Assembly (NCBI GenBank): GCA_947311845.1
Contig: CAMZMU010000048.1
Coordinates: 25,212,824 to 25,276,823 of the forward strand
Origin: Poa pratensis
Taxonomy: Eukaryota > Streptophyta > Magnoliopsida > Poales > Poaceae
DNA: 64,000 nucleotides
Direction: 5' to 3'
In this document: positions 13,224 through 26,400 of the stretch, in pieces
Layout of the letters: each line of letters begins with the position of its first letter
Numbering within the stretch: the first letter of the stretch is position 1
Translations under genes and position numbers: made by a program
Notes under the pieces: model-generated
The model's input: only the letters and a program-made list of their open reading frames with translations
Told to the model about the DNA's origin: nothing
Database searches by the model: none

Positions 13224-15598
13224 TGAAAGTGCATGAGCCCTCATGTGTGGTTTTGGTAATTAATGACAATCTCTATGGACTAATGGTTGCATTGAGCTAT
13301 CCTTGTAGGGCTTGTCCATTGGCAATGCTTTAACACCATGTGTTGGTATCAAGATTGAAAGAAGAAGATAAAGTGATGGCCAAAGCAATATCCAAGTCAT
13401 CATATATATTAAGAGAAGAAGTTGAAGTGCAAGTTCAAGAGAAGAATCTCGAAGAAATTCTATGCTTGAAGCTTGCCACCCACGTGGAGATATTGGTCAA
13501 GTGAAGATGTGCCTATGAGAGGCTCTCCCACATTTGAGTATGGGGGAGCAACATTTGAATCTTCACCAAGAAAAGCGCAATCAAGAAAGGTGGTCCACTT
13601 GAAGAGATCAATATCGTCATCATCTAGCTCAAGTGGAATGCGCAAGGCAAAGGTATGATCTTGATAGGGTTTCTATTTTACCGGTCTCATGTTGTGGAAG
13701 ACCGGGTTATAGGATAGACGGCGTACTATCAAGAGGGGCTCTCAAGTGAGTAACTTGATCGCATCTTTGTGGAGAGCTCAAACCTTTGCATACTTGGCAT
13801 ATCATCTTTCTTGCTTCTTATTTGGCTTTCATCCATGTGAGGATTTAGAGCTTGTGTTCATCTCCATACCAAGCTCCAATTCATCAAAAGCGGATTTCAT
13901 TTTAATATCTTATTGTGTTTTTGATGTTTGAGGTTTTACCGGTTTGTCTTTTATAAGAGAGGTCAAACTCTCTACTTGTGGTCTTCTCCTCACATGATGG
14001 ACTATGATGTATATATGCATAATCCTATAGAGCTTGTGAGTATCTCTGAAACAAGCCCAAGATCATAGAAAACGGAGTCCGGATGAAAAACTTATTGTGG
14101 TTTTGGTTTGGAGGTATTATCGGTTGTTCTTTTATCGAGAAAGTTTAACTTTCTACATTTGGATTTATCCTCCCTTGTTTAACTATGATGTTTCTCTGCA
14201 TGATCTTGTGAAACTCTTCTTTGCGATTCCAACGAGCCCAAGAACATCGAAAACGGAGTTCGGATGATCAAGATATGTTTGTTTTCGTGTTGGACGTTTT
14301 GCTGTTTTTGTTGGCCGGACTTCAGCCCGGTTTGGGCCGGCTGTAGGTCCGGCCGGCTCAGTTGGGTGCCCGGACTCCAGCCCGGTTTAGTCTGGCTGTA
14401 GGTCCGGCCGGCTCTGTGAGGCGCCCGGTCTCCTGCCCGGACTAAGCCGGCCTACAGGCCGGTCCTCGCGAAATTTGGACCCAACAGGCAGATTTCTGCT
14501 GCCCCTTTTAAGGGGTCTTCTTCCCCAAAGAGACCCCAACTTTCCTAGCTTGTTCTTCCTCTTTTCTCCACCTTTGTTGTCTTTGGAAAGCTTGCTTCTC
14601 TCCCAATTCCTCCCATGATTCTTGCATATCTTTGAGGAAAAGTGAGAGGAGATCAAGATCTACATTTCCACCAATCCATTCCTCCTCTAAGTGAGGAGAA
14701 CCTAGTAGATCTTGATCTTGGAGTTCCATTTGTTGTGTTCTTCGTTGTTCTTCCTCTCTTCTCCCCCCACATGCAATGCTCTTTCCATTGCTTCGTTGCA
14801 TCGGTTTGTGCTCTCCACGAGGATTCATGGAAGTTGAAAGCGTGTGAACTTGTTTCTCTTGGGTCTTTGGACCCTAGACGCCTTTGTGGTGGTTGAGACC
14901 TTGTGTGGTCACTTGTAGCCATTCGGGAGCCCCCAATCCAATTGTGGGTTGTGCCCCGGGTTGTTGTTGAAAGGCTCCGGATTTCCTCCTCGAAGGATTC
15001 CGATAGTGGAAGGTGAACCAAACCTTTGTGGCGCGGTTCATCGGAGAATAGGGTGAGCCTTTGTGGCGTTGAGATCGACCTTTGTGGTGCCTCACACCTC
15101 TCCAACCAGGGACGGAGCTGCCTTAGAGGCGCTGGTGTTAGCTGACCCCAATGAAAACAACCAAATTCTTCATTAGTTAGAACTAGTTATCAATTACTTA
15201 TAGAAAATGACACCAGTCAAATAGAGAAAATATAGTCTTGACCCCAGTGGCATTTTATCCTAGCTTCGTCCCTGTCTCCAACGAGACGTACTCCCCTAAA
15301 AAGGAGGAACTCGGGAATACTTCCTCGTCTCCGCGTGCCTCGGTTATTTCTACCCGAGCTCTTTACTTATGCACTTTACATTGTGATAGCCTTCGTGCTT
15401 GAAGTACTCTATATTGCTATCACTTTGTTGCTTGTCTTGCTTAGCATAAGTTGTTGGTGCACATAGGTGAGCCTAGTATATTTAGTTTGTTGGCTTGTTA
15501 ATTTAAACAGCTAGTTTTATTCCGCAATTAGCAAGCCTAAACCAGAAAAGTTTTAATCGCCTATTCACCCCCCTCTAGGCGACATCCTTGTCCTTTCA
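13224..15598 (+). repeat. 3' LTR of element B
   Basis: A complete LTR, TGAAAG...CTTTCA, 2375 bp including a 168-bp MITE and its duplicated 8-bp target. Without these it is about 2.2 kb. The candidate 5-bp target flank on the right is AACTA; its left partner is outside the window. Confidence 0.9.
15107..15274. mobile_element. hAT-type MITE in the 3' LTR of element B
   Basis: This 168-bp insert begins CAGGGACGGAGCT and ends with the inverted form of CAGGGACGAAGCT. It is flanked by an exact 8-bp duplication, TCTCCAAC (15099-15106 and 15275-15282). The 5' LTR of the same element has an empty site with a single TCTCCAAC. The 8-bp TSD and CAGGG ends identify the hAT superfamily. It has no coding capacity. 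Confidence 0.92.
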
Positions 15599-17157
15599 AA
15601 CTATTCTTCTTCGACTTGCTCTTCTTCAAAACCTGGCTAAGACAATAGCCAGGGACGAAACCGATATGAGTACAATTTGGAATTGTACTCGCAAACTACT
15701 CCCAACATGAACATGCCCAGTTTTGCTTTTATCTCATAAGACTTTTATTTTTAGAACAACATCTCTATATCATTGTCGAAACTGAAAGAAGATGTTTAGA
15801 ACTTTTTCCCAAAACTCCGCCTTTGAAAGAAGTCTCTTTTAAAAAAAAAATCCTGAAAATCAGCACCAGGTTTATTCCTCCAAAACTCCTCCTCTTCCGA
15901 CCAGAGCCCTTCCTGGTCATTCATCTCCAACAAACTCATACCAGCCCTTCGGTAGAGTTGCATAAACATTTCCACTTTTTTTTTGAAAACACAAAACTTT
16001 GTAAAACTTGCACATAGGTCTTAGGACAGCCTTCCAACTGTCCATTACCGAGGACTCGGCTATTCGAATAGTTTTACACTCTGCGGAGGTAGCACGCTTT
16101 TCCCGCATCCATTCGGCAACTCATCGTGTCAGCCACGTCCCGCCATACAAGGTGTATGCGAAGTTGAGCCACCGACCATAGCCTCTCATTTGCTCACGCT
16201 AGTACAGGACCCTGCCGCTATGACACTTTCCATCGACACCTAGTCCAGCTCATCCGTCGATGGCCCTAAGTGTGAGGACTCATAGTTCTGCCCGGCGGTT
16301 TATGGTGGAACCTTCTATCCTCCACCAACATGGTAGGACCCAGGTCAGGGGTAGGTCACCGAACCATCCCCTCATGGAACGGAGTCATCTCCGTTGTTGA
16401 GGTATCCCGTACTAAATTGAGCAAACTACATGACTAAGCCCTGTTCCCATATGAGGATAAATGTGGTTGCGCAGGGTATGGTTGGTCGTCATAGTACTAG
16501 GACACAATGTGCATTTTTCATAAAACCACCACTCTCCATTTCTCCACTTCAACACCGACATCTCGGCACACCATAATCCATCCAAGGATTTTCAAAGAAG
16601 TTTGACTAGACAAATCTTTTTCCCATCCGATAGTTTGAAAAAGAATTTCCATCTCACACCTCTATATAAGGTGTCAAAATAATATCCTTATGTTTTGGAA
16701 GAAAGGGTTTTCCAAATCATAGCTTTAGTGGCAAACACCACATAAATCACTTATGCTCTTTATAAGTAAAACAGGTGAACCAAAATAGAAGTATATAAAT
16801 GCAAGCTCAGATAAGTAGCTTGCCTAGTTTCAGCAATATGTCCATGGATTTCTCCTTGTTGATCAATACAATGAATTCCCATCCTTCTTCAGATAATTCT
16901 CTCCAGAGGCTATTCCGATAGCGTCAATATCTAGCGTCGCAAACAGGGAAATAAACAACACTCAATACCCCAAACAAAACCACAAAGGACACACAAACAA
17001 GTAACAACCACAAACATAAAACTAATCATTCAAGCAGCAAACTAAGATCTACACTTACAAGGGCATTATACCCATTAGTAGTCTAACACTATACACATGC
17101 TAGGGCATAGATCACAAAACCATCTTAGGTAGGGATGAACAACAAGCACCTTTACTT

Positions 17158-17283
17158 AAACAGGAAATACTTCAGACAAAAGTTAGATATATTGTTTTTC
17201 TTTCAAAACAGGAAATACTTCAGACAAAAGTTAGGTACATTGTTTTTCTTCCTTAACAGGAATACTTCAGACAAAAGTTAAGC
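17158..17283. repeat. 48-bp tandem repeat in element C, about 2.6 copies
   Basis: The word CAGGAAATACTTCAGACAAA recurs at 17161 and 17209, and with one base missing at 17257, giving a 48-bp period. It lies in a non-coding part of the LTR. Confidence 0.85.
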
Positions 17284-19234
17284 CACCACTTAATCTTTGT
17301 AATTCAAAATATTTCACCAAGCTAAGGTAGAGACATTAACAAGTTACCCATGATAGTACTCAACTTAAGGACAACCAAGTTTAACAAGCAAGGCAAACTT
17401 ATTAATCACATAAAATAATCTAACCAAACTAATCATGCATAGTAATTCCTAATTACTAGGAGAAAGACTACGTAGGGAATAAAACCCTAACAAATACCTG
17501 ACTCACACGTAGTTCTCCTAACATGCTAGTAAAAATAAGGAAACACGTCACAACAGTGGATTACCACCCTACACAAGCTAGGAAACACATTTATAACAAT
17601 AAAGTCATAACACCACAATTAATAAAGGTATAATGAAAATAGGCAGAAAAGGCCTAAATCTTGCAATCATCTTCACACTCAATCAGTCACTCCCAAAATC
17701 ATACCAAGTTAGGAACATGTAACCCTAAGCATACAGAGGACAAGACAATTGGATTTACTCCACGAATTACTACAGATTAATTTATAAAATCCTTTTCCAA
17801 TCTGCCCCTTTTGTTAATTTATTTTAAACAACATTACAAAATAATTATCCATGTTTGGAAACAAGGTGGAATATGAAGTTTATCACTTGCTGAACATTTT
17901 GATAGGTCAAACTTAATTTTTGGATCATTATTTTTAAAGATACGGATTTTCCAAAAGCATTTTCTTTTCTGCCATTTTCTTTGTTTCAACAAAACATCAA
18001 ATAAAATAATTTATTTGGATAGGTGAATTACACCAAGAGACAGGCTTTATTTTTCTGAACATTTTGGTATCTTATTTGTAGTTTTTGGACAAGTACTTAT
18101 AAAGTTATGAATTTCACAAGTTTATTTGAACTTTTACTAATTTCTTTAATTCACAGGAAAAACGCCCGAAACGTTTTGTACCGAGCTGCGCGCTACACAC
18201 CATCACTGACATGTGGGCCAACGGCCACGGTGGTGTCCACGTCGACGCGGAGGTCCACGACGCAGTTTGACCGTGGCGAAGCCACGACCGGCGCACGCGC
18301 GCGGTGACCACCGGCGGCGACGCGCACGGATCCGCCAGTAGGAGGCGCGCGGGGACGATCTACGGGGTGCATTCGACGCGCACGATTACGGGGCACCTAC
18401 GGGTGGAGCCACGGACCAAATGGTCGCCGGAGACGGCGACGACGATGCGCAACGGCGGCGAGTGGACACGGCCTACGGCACTACGGCGAACTACAGTGAG
18501 AGGGGGAGGGAGAGGATGTCTAGGAGAACCGTGAGCTCACCCTCAACATGTGGGTATGCTCGGATGGGACTGAGGAGGTCGGAGACGGCGGCAATACGGC
18601 GGCGGAGCTTCGGTTGGAATCGAGGAAGACCAGGACGGCCCGCTCGATTCGCAGCCTCCCAGCTCGATTCCTTGGACGAGGATGTAGAGGACGTCGAGGC
18701 GGAGAGGATGGTGGTCTTCGATCTGCTCTGGGAGCCCTGGAACGGCGGCGATGCACGACGGCAGCCATGGCTAGGATTCGGGCCGTGGAGAGGAGCAGAG
18801 AGAGAGGGAGCAGGGGAGATGCAGGAGAAAATATCTGAGGTGAGAGACGAGCAGCGCGGCTTTGTGGCGTTCTTATCCTCCTCGCGCGGCAGGAGGGGAG
18901 CGGCACAGTGGCGAGCTTGCCACTGGCGCTCTGCCGTGCTCGAGTACATGAACAGAGGAAGAGGATGGCGATTTTATGGAAAACCCCCTGGCTTTTCTCT
19001 ATTTCCTGTTTCTTTTATTTCCAGTAGCACTTTAGGGATTTAATTGAGGCACTAAAACATTTTAGACAATTATGAGAAAAATCAGGTAGCCTCCCCATAA
19101 CATGTAGAAGCTCCACAAAATTTGGGGTGTCAAAATAAAATGTTTTGAACAACTTTTGTTCATAGGGTTTAAATATGACATTTTCTTAAATACAAATTTA
19201 TAATCCTTTAGAAATTTGAAAGCAAGTTCAAAAT

Positions 19235-21962
19235 TGTCGCAGCAGTGGAACATGGGGTTCCCCTAGTGCTGCCAAAGTGGGTCCACTCCCTGTGGGCCCA
19301 AGACGAAGATGGACAAGGCCAAGAACCAAGTCAAGCTGACGGGTTCACCCTTCAACCCTGCGGAGGCCAAGCAAGACCTACACCGACAAAGGGCTCCGGT
19401 CCTGGGGGCCTGCCGGGTCCCCGAACCAAGCTAGAAGACACGGAAGACCCCGAGGGTCCGAGTCCCCGGCAGGAGGCTGGGCTCCCTCTCGGGCACATCA
19501 CCGTACCGCTGTGGATAAGCACTCCACCTCATGCTAGAAGAACTCAGAAGACTTGGGAAGCAAGGTGATGGTGGCGCGGGCCGGGGACATAGCCTGTGGT
19601 TGTGTCAGCCACTGTTCACCCCAAGGCGGACGCTCCCACCTAACCCAAAGGAAACACTAGGCTGAGAAGAGGCCACGTCTCCCTCTAAACCAGCCTGGGA
19701 GGGTCCTTCGCGCCGAAGGCCCCTCGTGCCCCTCACGTGCCCTGTGGCAACCCCTTGGCCTACAAAAGGAGGACCAAGGCACGGAGGAGGAAAGGAACAA
19801 GTCCAACCAGAGCAAGATTAGACTAGGGCTGCCAAGGTAGAGAGGAAGGTGATCTCCTCCGGGTCAGGATCTGTCCTTCTTCTACCTCCAGCCAAAACCC
19901 TTCCGGGTACCCTGCCCGAAGGGCTCCATTGTACGCCATACTATGAAGAACCCATCTATCCAGACATGCAGGAGTAGGGCTTTTAGCCTCCGGGCGGCCT
20001 GAACCTGGGTAGCTCCTTGTGTCCCTTTGGTTGCATGCTTTGATCGTGGAGAGGAGAGCTTGATCCGAACCCCGATCACGAAGACGATTCTCAGCCTCCT
20101 TCGCGCCCCATGCCGAACCTAAAAGGGGGTATCCTATACTCCCGGTGTCCGTGCATCTGATACGTCCCAAACGTATCTATCATTTTTTATGTTCCATGCA
20201 TGTTTTATGTCAATTGACACATGTTTTATATACACTTTATATCATATTATGACATTTATTGGATTAACCTACTAATAGTTGCCAAAGTGCAAAATCTTCT
20301 TGTTTTCCTATTTGTTGTGTAGGAATTATCAAAAATACAAAAGGAAACCATATTGGAGTCGAATTGAGACTTTTCTAAAATCTGTCTGGAAACGTTTTTC
20401 GAAGATGGTCACGTTTGGGCCCGAAGACGACGTCAAACGGAAACCTGACAGAAGACAAAGTTGCAGAGAATTTTCCGAGAATCGATCTAGACTTAAAATT
20501 CGCCCAATTCCGAGTACGGACGGCTGAGATATTCCCGATTTACTGCAGGCCTAGATGGGATGACGAGAATCTGAAAGATTGTGACTTTATTGACTCCAAC
20601 TCTTACCAAATTTGATGGATTCGGCCAAGACACGAATTGGAGACTCATTAGGGCTGAGAGGGGTTCCTAGGAAGCTTCTAGAGGTGCCCAAGAGCCCTTG
20701 GATCAAAGGGGCATCCATCCCATGGCCTAGATTGCATCTCCACCTCTATATAATGAAGGGAAACCCTATTTTCCAAGCAAGCCACCAAAAGCCACGAATT
20801 TTCCTCCTCTTGGCAGCCGCCAAGGAGGGGGAGGAGCTCCTCCATTGCTGCACCATCACCAAGGAAAAAGAAGGGGGCCAAGGGCCGCCGCCCCCGAGGG
20901 CCGCCGCTCGCCACCGCCGCGCCGTGGCTGCTGCGGGCCGCCGCCTCCACTCCGGAGTCTCCATCTCTTCCAACAACTTCTCCACCATCTCCATGATGAA
21001 GAGGGAATAGTCCACCCCCTGAACTTGAGTTTGTGGTGGTAATTTATGTATCTCTCCTCTCTTTGAGCTTCACTAATTAGTACCGTATGAGCTGTTGAAC
21101 ATGATTACGGTCATCTATGTAATTCCTATGTTGGATATTGTGGTGTGAGATGATAATTGTTATGCATTTACCGTTGTGTTGGATCTTTTATGACTTGTCA
21201 TACTTTGGAGATATTTTATGATGCATGTGATGGTTTGATTTATTCATAATGCCTTGTTTATCCTTGTCATGAGGTGATTGACACCACCACGTGTGGATAG
21301 ATGAGAGAGATGTGGTCATGCACACGAAATATGAATCATTGCACTAGTGTTTAGAATATTGTTCATTATGAAGTATGATGTATGTAGGTACGGGATGGCC
21401 GGTGTGACAACGGCATATGTATTGAGTGACACAATACAGCCCAACATCCTTTATCTGGGGGTAAAAAGGAAGAAGTATGATGTGTGAGTGACAGCAACCA
21501 CGCTAGCCTTACGAGGGTGACATAGCAACACAAATGATTATTTTCTTCCAACTATGTGTTTTAGAACATGTAGCCGTCATAGAAGTTTACCATGAATGCA
21601 TGACAATTGTGTGTACTTTTATTTTCTATAATATGATCACCACCATAGATTGAGAGAGAGGACGAGTGAAACCATGAACCCATGTCCATTGTTCCTATAA
21701 GAAACTCACACTTGAGCTTGTCCTGTTGCTGCATAGAGGATTGGGCTTTCTCTCTTTGAGAGCTGTCACTTGGTACTATTTATTTTCAGCATTGCAACCA
21801 TACATCCAAAAATACCAAAAACACTTGCATCTTTCATTGTTTTATTTATCAAACTTGCTAACCAATACCTTCAGCTCCTCGTGGGTTCGACAACCTTTTC
21901 TAATCGAAAGGTACTACAATTGATCTCCTGCACTTGGGAGTCATCAGCATCGAGACACGACA
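19235..21962 (+). repeat. 5' LTR of element D, interrupted by solo LTR E
   Basis: The LTR covers 19235-20157 and resumes at 21952-21962, together 934 bp, the same as the 3' copy. The solo LTR and one copy of its GCATC target lie between. Confidence 0.95.
20158..21946 (+). mobile_element. Element E: solo Gypsy LTR
   Basis: A 1789-bp LTR running TGATACGTCCC...GTCATCA, flanked by exact 5-bp duplications GCATC (20153-20157 and 21947-21951). There is no primer site, internal domain or second LTR, so it is the product of LTR-LTR recombination. A TATATAA box lies at 20747-20753. Short ORFs at 20612-21042 are LTR sequence. Confidence 0.92.
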
Positions 21963-21964
21963 TC

Positions 21965-21983
21965 TGGCGCGCCAGGTAGGGGG
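21965..21983 (+). promoter_or_regulatory. Primer-binding site of element D
   Basis: TGGCGCGCCAGGTAGGGGG starts two bases after the 5' LTR end. Its TGG start (complement of CCA) and position mark it as a tRNA primer site. I did not settle which tRNA it pairs with. Confidence 0.8.
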
Positions 21984-22048
21984 CGCAAGCGCTGGATTCG
22001 TCAACAACTTCCGCGACGGCGAGCTCGTCGTCGTCAGCTTCGGAGTCC

Positions 22049-22921
22049 ATGTCAGGCTCCTCTTCTTCGGAAACAAGATCGTCGTCAAGTTCTTCCTCCT
22101 CCGGCACAAGATCTACATCAAGCTCTTCGGCCGGAACAGGAACTGCTTCCAGCCCATCATCTGTGATCGAGTCGGCTCCGAGAACTGCCGTCTCCTCGGT
22201 GCAAGGCGAGCAGCCACCTCAGCCGCAAGCAAGAGTCATGTCGGGAACTCGGGAGGTCCCTGGAGAGCAAGCGTGCCAGGCAGCTCAGAAAGGCTGGGGG
22301 CTAGAGGAAGCTCTGGGCGTGGCCCGGGCGCTTCTATCTTTCCCTCCAGATCAGTGCAAGGACGATCCTCGTGCGAAGGCATGGATCCACAGCTTGGAAA
22401 ATCTGCTGGACTACGCTCTCCAATGCCACGCTCCCACGAGTTCTACCCCGACCATCGACCTCGGCGCAGCCATTCCCGTGCCGGTACCCCAAGAGGAAGA
22501 ACAACCTGAAGACCCACATGGCAAGCGGCCCATGGAACATGCTGAAGAAGGTACTGGCCAGAGCGCTAACCCCAGGCGTCGCTTGCGGGAGGACATGGAA
22601 GGCCAGGCCAGCCAGCACCTCAAGACCTGCTGCACACCATACCCAGCAACCCTCTCCGACCTCTATCGCTTAGAGCAAGAAGCTGAAGAGACGCTGTGCC
22701 ACTACATCTGGAGATTCCGGGGCGTCGTCGACCGCATTACCCCGAAGTACCTCTGCGAGGCCTCCGTCATCGCCGCTTTCCACGTCAACGTCCGCAATCG
22801 CAAGATGCGTGATAAGTTGAGCATCCGCACTATTGACACCCTGGAGGAACTGTGGAACTTGGCTGACCGATGTGCTAGTGTGGAGGAAGCCACCAACCTT
22901 CCACCTCGTGAGATTCATTGA
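22049..22921 (+). CDS. gag-like protein of element D
   Basis: This 290-residue ORF starts at the first ATG after the primer site. Residues 1-60 are an almost pure Ser/Thr low-complexity tract. Residues about 195-285 hold a retrotransposon gag core, with EEAEETLCHYIWRFRGV, VIAAFHVNVRN, KMRDKL and LWNLADRCASVEEA in the usual order. The ORF stops soon after the core, so the nucleocapsid zinc knuckle and protease are absent. It is either a minimal gag or a truncated polyprotein start. Confidence 0.65.
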   Translation: MSGSSSSETRSSSSSSSSGTRSTSSSSAGTGTASSPSSVIESAPRTAVSSVQGEQPPQPQARVMSGTREVPGEQACQAAQKGWGLEEALGVARALLSFPPDQCKDDPRAKAWIHSLENLLDYALQCHAPTSSTPTIDLGAAIPVPVPQEEEQPEDPHGKRPMEHAEEGTGQSANPRRRLREDMEGQASQHLKTCCTPYPATLSDLYRLEQEAEETLCHYIWRFRGVVDRITPKYLCEASVIAAFHVNVRNRKMRDKLSIRTIDTLEELWNLADRCASVEEATNLPPREIH

Positions 22922-23456
22922 AGCAAGTCGAGCTATGTACCCGAAAGAATCGTATTGCCGCAAGATGTACCCTGAAGTGGCCAGTTGTGTTCAAGAACTT
23001 CTATGATGAATAAAAGATAAGTTATCCTTGAACCTTCCTCTGTCTTACATGCAGTTTACTTCTCGGGTAACCAAACTCATGCGGAACTAGAAAGGCGGGG
23101 CTCGACCGTCGTGCGAGCACTCAAGGGGTATCGACTCTCCCGGGGGTAAAAAGCGGTGCACAGACCTGATACACCCCGTGGACGTGCGTGCCAACAGAGT
23201 GAGTGGCCTTTTGGGAATCGGTAGGGCTCGTGGGTGCATGCCTGACCAGTCAGGGCCTCGCGGGTAAGCTTACATCCCAGAGGGCCCCTCAAGGACGTGG
23301 AGAAAAGTAAAAACATGCTAAGACAAGTAAAAAGTACCCGTGAAGTAGAGTAGCAAAGCAAGTTCTAGCCTATTACAATAAGGCTTAAGTCTGGCACATG
23401 AAATCTGACTCAAAGTTTATTTGGGGCATGCAGTGCCCGAACATGGTGCAGGGTAT
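22922..23456. other. Spacer between gag and antisense gene in element D
   Basis: It separates the 3' ends of two convergent genes. No conserved reading frame. An AATAAA-like motif lies near 23007 (ATGAATAAAAG) on the plus strand and could end the gag transcript. Confidence 0.5.
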
Positions 23457-26400
23457 CTAGTGAGGCGGAAACTTCCTCATGGCGAGTGCAGTCGCTGGAC
23501 CCGAGACCGCTTGGAGAGAAGTCTCGGAAGGAGATGAGGTCGAGAAATCTAGCAAGACGACGCCGGGATTGGCCTCCCTGAAGGACGCCATGACCAAGGC
23601 CGCCGTCCACTTGCTCGTCTCGTGCTTGTCGCTCATCAGCTGGGCGACCATCTTGCTCTTGAAGGACCGGAGGTCAACAGCCACCTCCCTGATGAAGTTC
23701 GCGACAAGGGGCAGGCTCTGGCGCTTTGGTTCCAATACCGGAGCCTCAGTAGGCAGGCCTAGCCGCCTCACTCGCTCCGTCATCTTCGCGCAAGCAGCCT
23801 CCACCGCAGCGAAGCCCTCCTGGTTAAGGCGGCGGAGTTCAGATAGCTCAGCGGATGCCTGGGAGTTGGCCTGGGTCAGCTTCTGGTTGCCTTCTCTCAG
23901 TGTTACCAGCTCCTTGCCCTGCGTCTCCAAGGACTCCTTAAGCTCAGACATCTTCTGGCCATCGCTCTGGACCTGCTGCTTCAAGATTAGGGCAGACTCC
24001 TGCTCCTGGTGAAGGACGTTCTTGATATCCTCGATGGTTTGGACGGCCTCCTTCTCCTTGGACTGCCAGAGCTGGATGTCTCTGTCCTTGGCCTCAAGCT
24101 CCTCACGGTGGCGGTCCTCCGCCTCCTTCAGGCGTTTCTAAGTTTGCAGATCCTGCTGGTGCTTATGGAGTTCCAGGATTTTCTCTTTCTCGACCAATTC
24201 TGTCTCCTTGGTCGCCAGCTGCTGCTCTTTGGTCAAGTTGGTTTTCTACTGGCGCGAGCATTCGGCCTTGCGATCTGACTCCTTCTTCTCGAGGGACTGG
24301 TGCAAGACGGTGATCTGGTTTGCCAGGCGGTTCAGCTTATCCATCCCCCTCTGGATCAGATCCTCGGCATCCTCGATCGACCTCACAACGGCGGCCTCAC
24401 GGTCGCTCAGCTCCTTGTCCAGTTGGGCTACCCCGCGGAGGATGGCGTCAATTGCATTGTCACCACTGATGGTGAACCCTGGAGTATTTGCCGGGAGACC
24501 CCCCGGGGCAGGCGCGTTCCTCGCACAGCGGGCAGCCAGACTCTCTTTGATCTTCATCAACTCAGCCATTTCCTCGCTGGCGCCGGAGTCAGAGGAGAAG
24601 GCAGCAAAAGTCGTCAGCACTGCCCCAGTCATCAAGGAGCTCTCTATCAAGCTAGGGCCCGGATCCGAAACAGGATTCACGGTCTGCGTCCCTGCAGCAC
24701 GTGAGCTCGGAATGCCCTTGTTCACCTCCTGGCCCTCCGAGGGCAAAAGGGAAAGCGGTTTCTCATGACTAGCGCCACCGCGAGGACCACCGGGAGGGAA
24801 GACATTGGCCACCGAAGCATCTAGAAGCAGAAAGGTGTCAGGAATGGCATCGATGCATCGGAGAAGTTATGTTACCCGCAAGTTCTAAGGTACCTGCTTG
24901 CTTGGGCGTCAGGACGCTGAGCATCTTTCCCGGGTGAGCTGGGGAGGTCGCAGTCACGCTCTCCACTCCGCTCCCCCGGCGGCCTTCAAGTTCTGCTAGT
25001 GGAGGAGGAAGCATCCCCTCTCCTACAGTTCCGAAGCTGGTGGCGGTGTCGTCCTCCGCCATGTCGCGTCGCCTCTTGCTGGCGCCCAAGGAAGAAGTAC
25101 CCCTGCATCAACATTCGGTCATCTTTCTTGGGGAAAAAGAAGGTATAACGCGCAAGAAAGAAGCAAAGAGACTCACTCCCGGGCGCGTTTGTTGCCCATC
25201 AACGGAGGAATGCCCACCGATTTAGCAGAAGAGCTTGGGGGCTCGCAGGCGGCTCCATCATCGGCGATAAGCGGCCAGCGGCAGCTGCTTGGCGGGGGCT
25301 CGGACGAAGCTTGCGGCGTTCGCTCCCTCGTCCGCGCGGTCGTCTTCATTTCCCACCACCACAACTGGCAGGGAATGGGGGGCTCCCGGGTCTGGGGAAG
25401 CATCGGACCCGGGAGGAGGCGGAGCAATCTCCTCCTCCTCGTCGTCGTCGTCGTCGTCATCGTCATCATCGTCATCTTCATCATCACTGGCGGCCTTGTC
25501 GCCGCCAGCATCTTCACCAACCTTGTTGGCGCCGGACTCGTGCCCGTCGCCTTCCTCGTCGTCGTCAGAGCCGGAGTATTCCTCCCCGGATTCCTCCTCG
25601 CTCTCGTCGTCAGACACCCAGTCTTCTCCTTCTTCGGGGCTGGCGGGTGCTTTGGCCTTGCGGGTCTTCACCGCAGGAGGTTTGGGCCCGTGGTCAGCGC
25701 GGCCTACAATACCGAAGGCGTTGCAGACCGGCATCCGCGCCAGGATCTTGTTCTTCTCCGGGTCGTCACACAGGGGCAGAACCTCTCTGGGGAGTTGGTA
25801 CTTGACCGCCGGAGTGAAGGTGCCTCTCACGTTATCCCGGACAAGGCTTTCTTCCATATCGGGACACCTCAGGCGAGAAGGATCCCTGGGACCTTGGAAG
25901 TTCCAGGCCGGATGTGGGCGCTTCTGCAGCGGCGCGAGGCGGTTGCGGAGGAAATGGGCCATGATGGCGGCCCCAGAGACTCCCTTCTCGCGAAGAAGTT
26001 CGAAGCGCACCACGACCGCCGAGAACTCCCCGTCTTGCAAGCTGACGCTTCTCCAAGTGTCCAGGTCCACTGGGCGCTCCACCGGCTCCTCAAGATGCGC
26101 GTCGGCCTCCGGCACCCCGACCAGGAACCAGTGATCTCTCCACTCATCCCACTTGGACTTGGTCTCCATGCGGGGATAGGCTAGCTTGATCTTTGGGTGG
26201 AAGCAGAAGGTGACACAGCCTCCCACCCATCCTTTGCTCGTTACGCGAGGATAGAAGAAATGGCGGAACAGCGCCACGGATGGCATCACCCCGACGAATG
26301 CCTCGCAGGCGTAAGCGAAGACCGCCAAATCAAGAACCGTGCCCGGCGTCAGATGCAAGAGCTTCAGCTTGTAGTCGCGCAAGATCTCCATGACGAACTC

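Larger units (their letters stand above)
5661..15598 (+). mobile_element. Element B: non-autonomous Copia-like LTR retrotransposon, gag only
   Basis: The structure is a 5' LTR (left part missing because element A inserted there), an initiator-tRNA-Met primer site, a frameshifted gag with two zinc knuckles, about 3.6 kb without coding capacity, a polypurine tract and a complete 3' LTR. LTRs run TGAAAG...CTTTCA. The primer site and gag type point to Copia. No pol domains are present. It lies next to element C, but whether B inserted into C cannot be shown because B's left flank is outside the window. Confidence 0.85.

Noticed and set aside
18107..19043. GC-rich block with ORFs up to about 200 codons on both strands
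   Set aside because: It lies in the long LTR of element C. Open frames appear in four frames at once with Arg/Ala-rich composition and no domain, as expected from base composition.
25189..26184. Long plus-strand ORFs, one with a poly-Ser tract
   Set aside because: They are the complement of the better supported minus-strand gene, whose Asp-rich tract reads as poly-Ser or Val on the other strand.
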